A DNA stretch of 64,000 bases from CATQHS01 sp965203375. GTDB taxonomy: Bacteria; Actinomycetota; Acidimicrobiia; Acidimicrobiales; Aldehydirespiratoraceae. Positions 27,487 to 37,951 of the stretch are shown here, piece after piece. Made by a program: the position numbers and the translations under genes. A model generated the notes under the pieces. The model saw nothing but the letters and a program-made list of their open reading frames with translations, did not search any database and was not told the origin of the DNA. How positions within the stretch are numbered: position 1 is the stretch's first letter; every line of letters begins with the position of its first letter. The stretch lies in contig OZ241886.1 of NCBI GenBank assembly GCA_965203375.1, positions 1,798,001 through 1,862,000 of the forward strand. Reading direction: 5' to 3'.

Positions 27487-28134
27487 TCAGTCCCGGGGCG
27501 ACTGGGGGAGGGCGATCACACCGGGCATGGTGATGAAGCCGGGGATGCGCCGCACCCGGTCGGTCCAGCGCCGCAGGGCCGGGTAGTCCAGCCGGTATAT
27601 CCCGCCCTCCTCGGACAGGGCCACGTCGGGGAACAGGGCGATGTCGGCGATGGTCGGGTGCGCCCCCGACACCACCCAGTCGAGGCCCTCGCGCTCGCGG
27701 AACCACAGGTGCTCGTCCATCACCCTGAACAGCTTGTGGGCGCCGGCCCGCACCGCGTCGATGTCGAAGTCGTATCCCAGGTTGTCGTGGAGCCGGGCCG
27801 ACGAGGCGGTGTTGGTGGTGCCCTCGGCGAAGAGCATCCACTGGGCTGTCTCCCCGAGCCGCTCGGGGTCGTCGACCGGGTACCACTGCCGGTGGGGGTC
27901 GTAGCGGGAGGCCAGGTAGACGAGGATGGCGTGGGCGTCGCGCAGCATGAAGCCGTCGTCGTCGATCACCGGGATGTGCCCCAGCGGGTTGATCTTGGCG
28001 AACTCGGCCGATTTGTGCTCCCAGCCCGGATAGAAGTCGACCGGCACCGACGTGTACTCCACCCCCAGGATGGCCATCATCAGACGCTGCTTGTAGCAGT
28101 TCACCGACAGCTCGTAGTCGTAGAGGGTGATCAC
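27487..28134 (-). CDS. GST-fold protein, NdmE-like partner of the N-demethylase
   Basis: A 215-residue glutathione S-transferase-fold protein: an N-terminal thioredoxin-like domain (MITLYDYELSVNCYKQRLMMAILGVEY, then INPLGHIPVIDDDGFMLRDAHAILVYLASRYD) and a helical C-terminal domain (WVVSGAHPTIADIALFPDVAL). By family it could be an ordinary GST. It is third in a minus-strand operon after a Rieske-less oxygenase and a Rieske-containing reductase, however, and that trio is the make-up of the NdmC-NdmD-NdmE complex of caffeine-degrading Pseudomonas, where the GST-like NdmE has a structural role. Its start is 63 bp after the reductase stop. The NdmE role is inferred from context. Confidence 0.8.
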   Translation of the reverse strand: MITLYDYELSVNCYKQRLMMAILGVEYTSVPVDFYPGWEHKSAEFAKINPLGHIPVIDDDGFMLRDAHAILVYLASRYDPHRQWYPVDDPERLGETAQWMLFAEGTTNTASSARLHDNLGYDFDIDAVRAGAHKLFRVMDEHLWFREREGLDWVVSGAHPTIADIALFPDVALSEEGGIYRLDYPALRRWTDRVRRIPGFITMPGVIALPQSPRD

Positions 28135-28197
28135 GGCCGCCCGCCTGCCGGTCGTCGGGCCGAATCGCCGGTCGCGGTTCTCCTACAGGTCACGGTT

Positions 28198-29997
28198 CTA
28201 CAAGTCGAGGATCAGCCGGGGGCCGCGGGCCCGGGATATGCACACCATCATGCGGTCCCCCCGCTGCTTCTCGGACTCGGACAGGTACACGTCCTGGTGG
28301 TCGGGCTCGCCCTCGATCACCCCCACCGAGCAGGTCCCGCACGCCCCCTGCTCGCAGGAGGAGGCCACGTCCACCCCGTTGTCCCGCAGAACCTCCAGCA
28401 CCGTCCGTCCGGCCGGCACGGCCAGCGTCAGGGCCGAGCGGGCCAGGCTGACCTCGAAGCTGGAGCTGTCGTCGATCTCGGTCGGGTTGGCGAAGTACTC
28501 GAAGTGGACGACCTCCTCGGGCCAGCCCGCGGCCTCGGCCAGCTCCCGCACCGCGGCCAGCATGGGGGCGGGGCCGCACCCGTACACCCGGTCCGAGGGC
28601 GAGCGGCCCTCCAGGGCCCGGGCGACGGCGGCGGCGGTGTCGGCGGGGGACAGGCCCAGGTGGGCGGTGACCGAGTCCCCCAGCCTCTCCAGCGTCTCGC
28701 CGAAGGCCAGATGGTCGCGGCTGCGGGCGAAGCAGTGCAGCTCGAAGGCCAGGTTGGAGTGGTGCAGGGCCTGGGCCATGGCCAGCAGCGGGGTGATCCC
28801 GATGCCCCCGGCGATGAGGACGGTCCGCTCCGCGTTGCGCCGCAGCGGGAAGTTGTTGCGGGGCTCGGATATGGCCAGCACGTCGCCCTCGCGCACCGTG
28901 TGGTGCATGGCCTCCGACCCGCCCCGGGACTCGGGCTCGAGCTTGACGCCGATGCGGTAGCGGTCGAGCTGGCCCGGCCCGTTGGTGAGCGAGTACTGGC
29001 GGACCAGCCCGCCGGGTAGGTGGACGTCGATGTGGGCCCCCGGCTGGAAGGTGGGGAGCTGCCCGGCGATGGACTCCAGCTCGAAGGCGGCCACGTCGGC
29101 GGCGGTGTCCCACTTTCGGACCACCTCGACCCGCAGCCGGGCCTGGCGGCCCCGGGGAGAGGGCTCGGGCGGCTCGGACAGGTGGATCGGCACCTGCTCC
29201 AGCGTCGGGGTCATGGGCTCGGCCGGGGGCAGTTTGGCCGCCTCGGCCTCCAGCTCCTTGCGCAGGGCCTCCAGCACGGTGCTGTGGCGGCGCAGGACCT
29301 CGATGCGCTCGGCCTCGGGCGGGGCCGGGGCCAGCACCGGGCGGATCACCGAGCGGTCCGAGTCCACCGGCTGCACGAAGAACACGATCGCCGTCCCGTC
29401 GTCGTACTCCAGCGCCGTCGCGTATTCGCCGCGGCGGACCGGCCGCGGCGACGACTCGGGCTCGTAGCCGGCCAGCCAGTCGATGGCCAGGGCGGCGCCG
29501 GCGTTGACCGGCAGGCTGCGCAGCACCAGCGTCTCGCCGGCCAGCTCGGGCGCCCCGGGGATCTCCCCGTCGGGCTCCTCGCCCGACCAGATCAGCCCGT
29601 AGCGCTCGGCCGCGCCGAAGGTGCGGTTGCAGATGGTGCGGGCCGGGGCGTCGGCCGGGTGGGCCGGTATGTAGGTGCAGCCCGCGGTGCGGTTGGCGTA
29701 GCGCCAGCCGTGGTAGGCGCAGACCAGCTCCCGGCCGTCGTTGACCCCGATGGACAGCCTCACCCCCCGGTGCAGGCAGCGGTTCTCCCACACGTTGACA
29801 AAGCCGTCGTCGGCTCGCCACACCGCCAGCTCCCGCCCTAGCAGCTTCCCGTGGTACACGTGGCGGAACACCAGGTCGTCGGCCGCGGCGATCGGGTGCC
29901 ACCGGTGGCGGGGATCTCCGGCCCCGCCGCCTGTCTCCGGGTCCGCCCCGCTCACTCCGCTCACGGACGCGGTGCCCTCGGTCGCGTTGTCGGCCAC
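28198..29997 (-). CDS. NdmD-like reductase: Rieske - flavin/NADH reductase - plant-type ferredoxin
   Basis: A 599-residue fusion. An N-terminal Rieske domain has C74-L-H76 and C93-A-Y-H96. The flavin domain of the phthalate dioxygenase reductase/VanB family has RQYSLT (333-338), the NADH domain has GGIGITP (397-403) and YGCGP (472-476), and a C-terminal [2Fe-2S] ferredoxin has C548, C553, C556 and C586. An extra N-terminal Rieske cluster on a VanB-type reductase is the hallmark of NdmD, which serves N-demethylases and supplies the Rieske cluster missing from NdmC. Length is close to NdmD. The gene begins with GTG 4 bp after the Rieske-less oxygenase stop, so they are co-translated. The exact substrate is inferred, not shown. 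Confidence 0.88.
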   Translation of the reverse strand: MADNATEGTASVSGVSGADPETGGGAGDPRHRWHPIAAADDLVFRHVYHGKLLGRELAVWRADDGFVNVWENRCLHRGVRLSIGVNDGRELVCAYHGWRYANRTAGCTYIPAHPADAPARTICNRTFGAAERYGLIWSGEEPDGEIPGAPELAGETLVLRSLPVNAGAALAIDWLAGYEPESSPRPVRRGEYATALEYDDGTAIVFFVQPVDSDRSVIRPVLAPAPPEAERIEVLRRHSTVLEALRKELEAEAAKLPPAEPMTPTLEQVPIHLSEPPEPSPRGRQARLRVEVVRKWDTAADVAAFELESIAGQLPTFQPGAHIDVHLPGGLVRQYSLTNGPGQLDRYRIGVKLEPESRGGSEAMHHTVREGDVLAISEPRNNFPLRRNAERTVLIAGGIGITPLLAMAQALHHSNLAFELHCFARSRDHLAFGETLERLGDSVTAHLGLSPADTAAAVARALEGRSPSDRVYGCGPAPMLAAVRELAEAAGWPEEVVHFEYFANPTEIDDSSSFEVSLARSALTLAVPAGRTVLEVLRDNGVDVASSCEQGACGTCSVGVIEGEPDHQDVYLSESEKQRGDRMMVCISRARGPRLILDL

Positions 29998-30001
29998 CGG
30001 G

Positions 30002-30862
30002 TCAGCCTGCCCCGGCCGGGATCACCCCGTAGGTGACCCCCAGGCTGCTCAGCCAGCGCCGGTAGGCGATGGCCGTCTTGTCGCAGCGCACCGGCGTCTC
30101 GGCCCGGGGGTCCAGCGGCAGCCGCTTGGGGTGCTGGTTCTCCAGGATGGGCATGTCCTGGGCCAGGATCGTCTGCTGGAACCGGCGGATGGCGGCATCG
30201 GTGTTGACGTCGTCGAGCAGGCACAGGAACAGGTGGGCCCGGGTCCGCTCGTCGTCGAGGGGGTGGGTGAAGATGCCGATGGCGTCGAGCCGGCCGGGTT
30301 GGCCGGGGGCGCTCTTGTAGAGCATGGCGCAGTAGGGGTGGGGCACCCGGTACTGGTACTCGACGTCCGCCTCGGCGGTGGAGGCGGCCGCGGCCCGGGG
30401 CTGGTGGAACCGACAGCCCAGGGCCCAGATCTCGCCGTCGCGGTCGACCACGTCGTAGTCGGCCACCTCGGTGTGGGGCTCGTCGCCCAACAGCCCCCGG
30501 TGTACGTAGGGGAAGTGGGCGATGTCGAGGAAGTTCTCCACCGCCCTCGGGGCCGACACGGCCAGCCCCAGGGTGCCGGCGTTGAAGGTCCGCCGGTCGG
30601 GCTCGCGGGTCTCGGGCAGGTCGAACACCTCGTCGGGCGGGCAGCCGATGCTGGCCCACAGGTAGCCGTAGTCGGTCCGGGCCGGGATCGGCGACTCGTC
30701 GTCGGCCCGCCAGGCCCGGGCTGCCCCGTCGTCGCCGAGGCCGTAGCCGATGGGCAGGCCCAGAAGCCGGGTGCTCACATCGGCGCCGATCTCGTCGACG
30801 GCGGCCAGCGCATGCCACTGGTCCCGCACCACCGGATCGTCGCAAACGCCCGCAACGCTCAC
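30002..30862 (-). CDS. NdmC-like mononuclear-iron oxygenase subunit lacking the Rieske cluster
   Basis: A 286-residue relative of Rieske oxygenase large subunits in which the cluster-binding loops are missing. The chain runs from WHALAAVDEIG through ARAWRADDESPIPARTDYGYLWASIG with no CxH...CxxH, although the beta-strand frame on either side is kept. The catalytic iron site is intact: N110, D113, H116 and H121 in ENFLDIAHFPYVH, and the Asp ligand in ILAQDMPILENQ. The complete oxygenase at 40439 aligns on both sides of the gap. This matches NdmC (7-methylxanthine N7-demethylase), which uses the Rieske cluster of NdmD. GTG at 30862 is chosen; a TAATCT box lies just upstream. First gene of the three-gene operon. 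Confidence 0.85.
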   Translation of the reverse strand: MSVAGVCDDPVVRDQWHALAAVDEIGADVSTRLLGLPIGYGLGDDGAARAWRADDESPIPARTDYGYLWASIGCPPDEVFDLPETREPDRRTFNAGTLGLAVSAPRAVENFLDIAHFPYVHRGLLGDEPHTEVADYDVVDRDGEIWALGCRFHQPRAAAASTAEADVEYQYRVPHPYCAMLYKSAPGQPGRLDAIGIFTHPLDDERTRAHLFLCLLDDVNTDAAIRRFQQTILAQDMPILENQHPKRLPLDPRAETPVRCDKTAIAYRRWLSSLGVTYGVIPAGAG

Positions 30863-30950
30863 CGCGGGCAGATTACCCGTCTTTGCGAATCCCCGGCGAA
30901 GCCCTAGCGTGGCCCGCGGTGACCGGGGAGCCGGATCGGCGCACAAGCGA

Positions 30951-31030
30951 GGCCGGGGGGTGGCACGGGGGCCAGGTTTTTGCCGCTCCCGCGGCAAAAA
31001 CCGCGCCCGTGACAGGACCCGCCGGCCGGT
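30951..31030 (-). repeat. Palindromic element, copy C, in the divergent ndmC / amidohydrolase promoter region
   Basis: The minus strand reads CCGGCCGGCGGGTCCTGTCA through a GGTTTTTGCCGC/GCGGCAAAAACC hairpin to CCCGTGCCACC. It matches copies A and B with a few changes, including one more T/A pair in the stem. It lies between two divergent genes and could affect both. Confidence 0.9.
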
Positions 31031-31062
31031 CAGAGCAATCGCCCCACCCCAGAGGCGCAACC

Positions 31063-32385
31063 TTGATCCGGGGCGGGATCGTGCTGCCCATGGAGGGCGA
31101 CCGGGCCGCCTTCGACCCCGGGTCGGTGCTCGTGGACGGCGAGAGGATCGCCGCGGTCGGCCCCGTGGCCGAGGTGGACGCCCACCCGGCCGCGGCCTCA
31201 GCCGAGGTGATCGACGCCGCAGGCTGCGCGGTGATCCCCGGCCTGCACAACGGCCACCTCCACTCGGGCCTGCTGCGGGGCACGGCGGAGTCGATGGCGC
31301 TGTGGGAGTGGCTGGAGAACCACGTCGATCCCGCCCACCGGGCCCTCACCCCCGAGATCGCCGAGGCCGCCTCCTACATGGCCTACGCCGAGGGGCTGCG
31401 GGGCGGGACCACCTCGGTGCTGGACATGTGGCGGTTCATGGAGGGCTCGGCCCGGGCCGCCGAGGAGATCGGCATCCGGGCTACCCTGGCCCCCTACACC
31501 GCCGACGAGTACGACTGGTTCGAGACGCTGGACAGCAACCGGTGCCTGCTGGAGTCGCACCACGGCGCGGCTGGCGGGCGGGTGCGGGCCTGGGTCGGGC
31601 TGGAGCACATGTTCTACTGCTCGCCCGAGATGTGCCGGGCCGCGGCCGAGCTGGCCGCCGAGTTCGACACCGGGCTGCACACCCACTCCTCGGAGTCGGT
31701 CTGGGAGGTGCAGGAGTGCCTGCGCCGGTTCGGGCGCCGCCCCATCGAGGAGTTCCACAGCCGGGGCGTGCTCGGGGAGCGCACCGTTGTGGCCCACTGC
31801 GTGTGGCTCGACGACCGCGAGGTGACCCTGATGGCCGAGACCGGCACGGCGCTGGTCCATTGCCCGTGCTCGAACATGAAGCTGGCCTCGGGCCCGGCCC
31901 GGATCGGCCACTACCGCAGCCGGGGGCTGACGGTGGGGCTGGGCACCGACGGCGAGAAGGAGAACAACAGCCTCGACATGCTCGAGGAGATGAAGTTCGC
32001 CTCGCTGCTGGCCAAGGTGTCCGCCCTGGACCCGGTGGCGGGGGACCCCTGGGACATCCTCGACATGGCCACCCGGTCGGGGGCCGCCGCGCTGGGGCTG
32101 GACGACGTGACCGGGACGCTCACCGCCGGCAAGGAGGCCGATGTGGTGGCGGTGGACCTGTCGGGCCTGCACTTCGTGCCGGTGCTGGGTGGGCGCGACT
32201 TCAACGTCCCGGCCCATCTGGTGTTCACCGCCTCGGCCGCCGACGTGAGCGACGTGTGGGTGCGGGGCCGGCGGCTGGTGGAGGGCGGCCGGGTGACCTC
32301 GGTGGACGCGTCCGCCGTCGCCGCCCGAGCCCAGGCCGCGGCCGAAGAGCTGTTCGAGCGCCGAGCCGCCCTTTCCCGCAGCTAG
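31063..32385 (+). CDS. Amidohydrolase of the ATZ/TRZ deaminase family
   Basis: A 440-residue amidohydrolase with the metal-binding HxH in IPGLHNGHLHSGLLRG (near residue 62), later metal ligands in HTHSSE and VAHCVW, and the catalytic Asp in GLGTDGEKENN. The family includes guanine deaminase, S-adenosylhomocysteine/methylthioadenosine deaminase, cytosine deaminase and triazine hydrolases; most act on amino groups of purine-like rings. The TTG at 31063 is chosen: AGAGG lies about 8 bases upstream and it gives the usual LIRGGIVLPMEG-type start, whereas an upstream start would run through the palindromic repeat. The context of purine genes favours a purine or aminopurine substrate. The stop overlaps the stop of the convergent gene by 4 bp. 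Confidence 0.85.
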   Translation: MIRGGIVLPMEGDRAAFDPGSVLVDGERIAAVGPVAEVDAHPAAASAEVIDAAGCAVIPGLHNGHLHSGLLRGTAESMALWEWLENHVDPAHRALTPEIAEAASYMAYAEGLRGGTTSVLDMWRFMEGSARAAEEIGIRATLAPYTADEYDWFETLDSNRCLLESHHGAAGGRVRAWVGLEHMFYCSPEMCRAAAELAAEFDTGLHTHSSESVWEVQECLRRFGRRPIEEFHSRGVLGERTVVAHCVWLDDREVTLMAETGTALVHCPCSNMKLASGPARIGHYRSRGLTVGLGTDGEKENNSLDMLEEMKFASLLAKVSALDPVAGDPWDILDMATRSGAAALGLDDVTGTLTAGKEADVVAVDLSGLHFVPVLGGRDFNVPAHLVFTASAADVSDVWVRGRRLVEGGRVTSVDASAVAARAQAAAEELFERRAALSRS

Positions 32386-33851
32386 CCCTTCTGGCTGCTG
32401 GCCAGCCACTCGGCTGCGATGCGGCGGTGGCGGGCCAGCATCTCGCCGACTCCCCCAGACGCCAGCTCGCCGTCGGCCACCAGCGGCCGGCCGGCCACGA
32501 CGGTGTGGCGGGCCGCGGTCGGACCGCAGCGCAGCAGGGCCTCCACCGGGTCCGATAGGGCCCCGGCGAAGGCCACCCCCTCCAGGGGCCAGACCACCAG
32601 GTCGCCGGCCCGGCCCGGCTCCAGGGCGCCGATGTCGTCTCGGCCCAGGCAGGCCGCGCCGCCCAGGGTGGCCATCTCCAGGGCCTCCCTGGCCCTCATG
32701 GCCTCGGGCCCGCCCCGCAGCCGGGCCAGCAGCAGCGCCCCCCGGGTCTCCAGCCACAGGCTGGCGCAGTCGGTGGAGGCTGAGCCGTCGCAGCCGATGC
32801 CTACGGCCACCCCGGCGTCTCGCATCTCCCGGATCGGGGCCAGGCCCGCCCCGATGAGCTGGTTGGAGCTGGGGCAGTGGGCCACCCCGGTCCCCCAGGA
32901 AGCCATCCGGCCGATCTCGGCGGGGTTGGGGAAGACGCAGTGGGCCACCCAGGCCCGGTCCGACCCCCAGCCCACGCTCTCGAAGTGCTCGATGGGACGG
33001 CGCCCGAACGTCGCCTCGCAGTAGGCGTCCTCGTCGGCGTCCTCGGCCAGGTGGGTGTGCAGCCGCACGTCGAGGGTCTCGGCCAGCTCGGCGGTGCGGG
33101 CCATCAGCTCGGGCGTCACCGAGAACGGCGAGCACGGGGCTAGGGCGACGCGCACCATGGCCCCCGGCGCCGGGTCGTGGTGGGCGGCCACCAGCCGCTC
33201 GGAGTCGGCCAGGATCTCGTCGTCGTCCTGGACCACCGAGTCGGGGGGCAGGCCCCCGTCCTTCACCGACAGGCTCATCGACCCCCGGGTGGGGTGGAAG
33301 CGGAAGCCGAGCTCGGCCGCGGCCGCGATCTCCGCGCCGATCAGGTCGCCGCCCCCCCGGGGGTGGACGTAGAGGTGGTCGGTGGTGGTGGTGCAGCCGC
33401 CCAGGGCCAGCTCGGCCAGCCCCACCCAGGCCGACACGTAGGCCGCCTCCTCGTCGAGGCGGGACCACACCGGGTACAGGGTGCGCAGCCAGTCGAAGAG
33501 GTTGCCCGACAGGGCCGGGGCGAAGGCCCGGGTGAGGTTCTGGTAGATGTGGTGGTGGGTGTTGACCAGCCCGGGCGTGACCAGGCAGCCCCCGGCGTCG
33601 ATGACCCGCTCGGCGGCGGGCTCCCGCCCCGGAGGGCCCGCCGCGGCCACGAACCCGTCGGAGATGGCCACCCAGCCGCCGGGGATCTCCCGGCGGTCGG
33701 CGTCCATGGTGACCACCAGCTCCGCCCCCCTGACGCACAGGTCGGCCCGACCGGCCCCGGCCACCGGGCCCGTACCGCCGGTCCCCGTCCCCGGATCGTC
33801 CCGGTCGGCCCCGGCCGGGCCTGCTCCGCCGGTTCCCGTCTCGGTCTGCAT
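32382..33851 (-). CDS. Amidohydrolase, 8-oxoguanine deaminase / hydroxyatrazine hydrolase-like
   Basis: A 489-residue amidohydrolase with HxH in VTPGLVNTHHHIYQNLTRAFA, RLHTHLAEDADED, WVAHCVFPN, HCPSSNQLIGAG and GIGCDGSASTD. The NTHHHxYQNLTRA and SSNxxLG-like segments are typical of the 8-oxoguanine deaminase and hydroxydechloroatrazine ethylaminohydrolase branch. The first 40 residues are a Gly/Thr-rich tail with repeated GTGGxGP units, unusual for the family. The ATG at 33851 has GGAGGGG 7 bases upstream. In this neighbourhood an oxidised or aminated purine is the likely substrate. Confidence 0.85.
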   Translation of the reverse strand: MQTETGTGGAGPAGADRDDPGTGTGGTGPVAGAGRADLCVRGAELVVTMDADRREIPGGWVAISDGFVAAAGPPGREPAAERVIDAGGCLVTPGLVNTHHHIYQNLTRAFAPALSGNLFDWLRTLYPVWSRLDEEAAYVSAWVGLAELALGGCTTTTDHLYVHPRGGGDLIGAEIAAAAELGFRFHPTRGSMSLSVKDGGLPPDSVVQDDDEILADSERLVAAHHDPAPGAMVRVALAPCSPFSVTPELMARTAELAETLDVRLHTHLAEDADEDAYCEATFGRRPIEHFESVGWGSDRAWVAHCVFPNPAEIGRMASWGTGVAHCPSSNQLIGAGLAPIREMRDAGVAVGIGCDGSASTDCASLWLETRGALLLARLRGGPEAMRAREALEMATLGGAACLGRDDIGALEPGRAGDLVVWPLEGVAFAGALSDPVEALLRCGPTAARHTVVAGRPLVADGELASGGVGEMLARHRRIAAEWLASSQKG

Positions 33852-34015
33852 TCCCGGCCCCTCCATCTTGTTTGGCGCGGCCCCGTGGTGCTCCACGCGG
33901 CACGCCGGGCGCGCGCCGGTTATATTGGCGCTCGCCTCACATCGGGCGAGGCTACCGGCGGCGGGTTTGCGCCACCGCAAGGGAGAGGGCGAAAGCGCAG
34001 GAGGTGGAGCGCCCC

Positions 34016-35038
34016 ATGGACATGGACGCTTTCTTGAAGGCCATCCCCAAGGTGAGCCTGCACCTGCACCTGATGGGGTCGGTGCAGGCCCGCACCGCGG
34101 TCGACCTGTGCAACAAGCACGGGGTGCCGCTGCCCGACTACGACGAGCCCGAGGACCTCTACGACTACCCCGACATCTACAAGTTCCTGCACATGTACGA
34201 CAACACCTCGCGGGGGGTGATCGACCGGGAGGACTTCGAGCGGATCAGCTACGAGACCCTCACCGAGGCGGCCGAGCACAACGTGCGCTACCGGGAGATG
34301 TTCTTCAACCCCACCACCCACATGGCCGCCGGGGTGGACTACCCCACCTGCGTGGACGGGCTGATCGACGGCATCAACGCCGCCCGGGCCGACCACGGGA
34401 TCGAGTGCCGGCTGATCGCGGCCATCAACCGCATGGAGAGCCCCGAGCTGGGGATATCCATGGTCGAGACCATGCTGGAGCACCCCCGCCGCGAGGTGAT
34501 CGGCATCGGCCTGGACTACGCCGAGGCCGAGTACCCGCCCGAGCGGTTCTGGAAGGCCTACCGGATGGCCGAGCGGGCGGGGCTGCGCCTCACCGCCCAC
34601 CAGTCCGAGGACGCCCCGCCCCGCAACATCGAGACCTGCCTGGACCTGCTGGGCTGCGAGCGGGTCGACCACGGCTACCACGTGGTGGAGAGCGAGGCCA
34701 TAATGCGCCGCTGCCGCGACGACGGGGTGGTGTTCACCTGCACCCCCGTCTCCACCGCCTGGGTCTACTTCAACGACGACTTCGACAACCACCCCCTCGG
34801 GCGGATGCGCGAGTTCGGCATCAAGATCAGCCTCGACTGCGACGACCCGCCCATGTTCAAGACCGACCCCACCCGCGACTACATCGTGGCCCACAACCAC
34901 ATGGGGTTCGAAGTCGAGGACTTCCGCCAGTGCATGCTCAACGGCATAGACGGGTCCTGGCTGGACGAGCCCGAGAAGCGGTCCATGCGCCGGCAGTGGG
35001 CCATCGAGTTCGACGAGCTGGCCGCCCAGCTCGACTGA
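34016..35038 (+). CDS. Adenosine deaminase-family protein (1)
   Basis: A 340-residue protein of the adenosine/AMP deaminase fold. Zinc ligands are visible as HLHL in KVSLHLHLMGSV (near residue 17), TAHQSED, the catalytic His in RVDHGYHV, and the paired Asp in SLDCDDPPMF. Classical adenosine deaminase has SLNTDDP, so the CDDPPMF variant suggests a subfamily with a different substrate (adenine, N6-substituted adenine or another aminopurine). ATG at 34016 follows GGAGGTGG at good spacing. It is transcribed toward the BMP-type transporter genes, which supports a role in uptake and deamination of nucleosides or bases. Confidence 0.88.
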   Translation: MDMDAFLKAIPKVSLHLHLMGSVQARTAVDLCNKHGVPLPDYDEPEDLYDYPDIYKFLHMYDNTSRGVIDREDFERISYETLTEAAEHNVRYREMFFNPTTHMAAGVDYPTCVDGLIDGINAARADHGIECRLIAAINRMESPELGISMVETMLEHPRREVIGIGLDYAEAEYPPERFWKAYRMAERAGLRLTAHQSEDAPPRNIETCLDLLGCERVDHGYHVVESEAIMRRCRDDGVVFTCTPVSTAWVYFNDDFDNHPLGRMREFGIKISLDCDDPPMFKTDPTRDYIVAHNHMGFEVEDFRQCMLNGIDGSWLDEPEKRSMRRQWAIEFDELAAQLD

Positions 35039-35151
35039 CCCGCCCGACCAGCCCCCGCCGCCCAGCGTCACCGGTCCGATCCGAGTGCCGAGAACAAGCA
35101 CCGAGAACCAAATCACCAGAACCAAATCACCGGAAAAGGAGTAACACCGAC

Positions 35152-36357
35152 ATGAAGAGCAAGCGCTCCAAGCTGATCCTCCCCCGCACCGCCGCGGTGT
35201 CTCGCCGAGACGCCCTCAAGATGGGCGCGGCCGGCATCGGGGGCCTCGCCCTGGGAGGCTCGGCGCTGGCCGCCTGCGGCGGCGACGACGGCGGCGGGGC
35301 CACTGCCACCACCGCGGCGCCGGCCACGGCGGCCCCCACCACCGCGGCTCCCGGCGTCGACAAGGTGAAGGCCCACTGGGTCTACATCGGCCCGCCCGAC
35401 GACAACGGCTGGACTGAGGCCCACGACATCGGCCGCTTGGTGGCCCAGAACGCCCTGGGCGACCAAGTGGAGACGGCGTACACCCCCAACATCGGCTTCG
35501 ACGCCTCCACCACCCAGCTCTTCCAGACGCTCGTGGACGACGGCAACCACATCATCTTCGCCAACACCGAGTACGCCGGGCTGATGAGCGAGGTGGCCGA
35601 TGGAAGCCCCGACACCTTCTTCGTGGAGACCAACGGCCACACGTGGACGGACAACATCCTCCCGTTCTATTTGGCCCACGAGATCCCGGCCTACCTGCTG
35701 GGGATCGCCGCCGGGATGATGGCCGACAACGGCCGGATCGGCTACATCGGCGCCTTCCCCACCGCCACCGCCTACAACGACGTCAACGGCCTGCTGCTGG
35801 GGGCCCGCTCCGTGAACCCCGACGCGGTGGTGGAGACCGTGCTGGTCAGCACCTTCTTCGACCCGCAGAAGGCGGCCCAGGCCTCCAACGCACTGCTGGA
35901 CAGCGGCGTGGACTTCCTGTTCGGGGTCATGGACGAGCCCACCTTCATGCAGATCTCCGAGGAGAACGGGGTCTGGACCGGCTACTGGAACGGCGACTTC
36001 GCCTCGGCCCGCAACGCCGCCCCCACCAAGTTCGTGGCCAGCTTCGAGCTGACTGAATTCGGCCCCTTCTACACCGAGCAGTGCCGGCGGGTGCTCAACG
36101 GCACCTGGTCATCGATCCCCCAGGGCGATGTGATCCTGCTGGACAACCCCCTGAGCGACTGGGGCCCCAACGTCCCCCAGGACGTCAAGGACGCGGTGGC
36201 CGCGGCCAGGGCGGCCATCGACAGCGGCGAGCTGAGCGTCTACACGGGGCCGCTGAACGACAACAACGGCAACCAGGTGCTGGCCGCGGGCGAGACCATC
36301 GACTCCAAGGGCGCCTACGCCATCGACTGGGCCGTCGAGGGCGTGACCGGCGTCTGA
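35152..36357 (+). CDS. BMP-family (purine nucleoside class) substrate-binding lipoprotein
   Basis: A 401-residue protein. The N-terminus has a twin-arginine motif (SRRDALKMG) and lipobox LAAC with Cys42, so it is probably exported folded by Tat and lipid-anchored. A Thr/Ala/Pro linker follows, then the Bmp/PnrA fold (HWVYIGPPDDNGWTEAHDIGR, NTEYAGLMSEVA, RIGYIGAFPTATAYNDVNG). Characterised members bind purine nucleosides, which fits the surrounding deaminases. AGGAG lies about 10 bp upstream of the ATG at 35152. The leader has small direct repeats (GAACCAAATCACC twice) and is AT-richer than normal here. It is the first gene of a four-gene ABC operon. Confidence 0.9.
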   Translation: MKSKRSKLILPRTAAVSRRDALKMGAAGIGGLALGGSALAACGGDDGGGATATTAAPATAAPTTAAPGVDKVKAHWVYIGPPDDNGWTEAHDIGRLVAQNALGDQVETAYTPNIGFDASTTQLFQTLVDDGNHIIFANTEYAGLMSEVADGSPDTFFVETNGHTWTDNILPFYLAHEIPAYLLGIAAGMMADNGRIGYIGAFPTATAYNDVNGLLLGARSVNPDAVVETVLVSTFFDPQKAAQASNALLDSGVDFLFGVMDEPTFMQISEENGVWTGYWNGDFASARNAAPTKFVASFELTEFGPFYTEQCRRVLNGTWSSIPQGDVILLDNPLSDWGPNVPQDVKDAVAAARAAIDSGELSVYTGPLNDNNGNQVLAAGETIDSKGAYAIDWAVEGVTGV

Positions 36358-36445
36358 TCGAGAGCGTCTTCTGACCGACCTCCCCCCAACCCAGGCCGAG
36401 CCGCCTCGGGCCGATCCCGCCGCCGGTGCCGGCGAAGCGCTGGCG

Positions 36446-37947
<1,502 letters not shown>

Positions 37948-37951
<4 letters not shown>

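Noticed and set aside
30002..30862. Frameshifted or deleted pseudogene of an ordinary Rieske oxygenase
   Set aside because: The frame is open, the iron ligands are kept, flanking strands are continuous, and the missing cluster is present on the next gene exactly as in NdmC/NdmD. A decayed gene would not keep these.
30883..31062. Longer N-terminus for the amidohydrolase, starting at 30883
   Set aside because: It would translate the palindromic repeat copy C and give a tail unlike the family; TTG at 31063 has a ribosome-binding site and the expected start.
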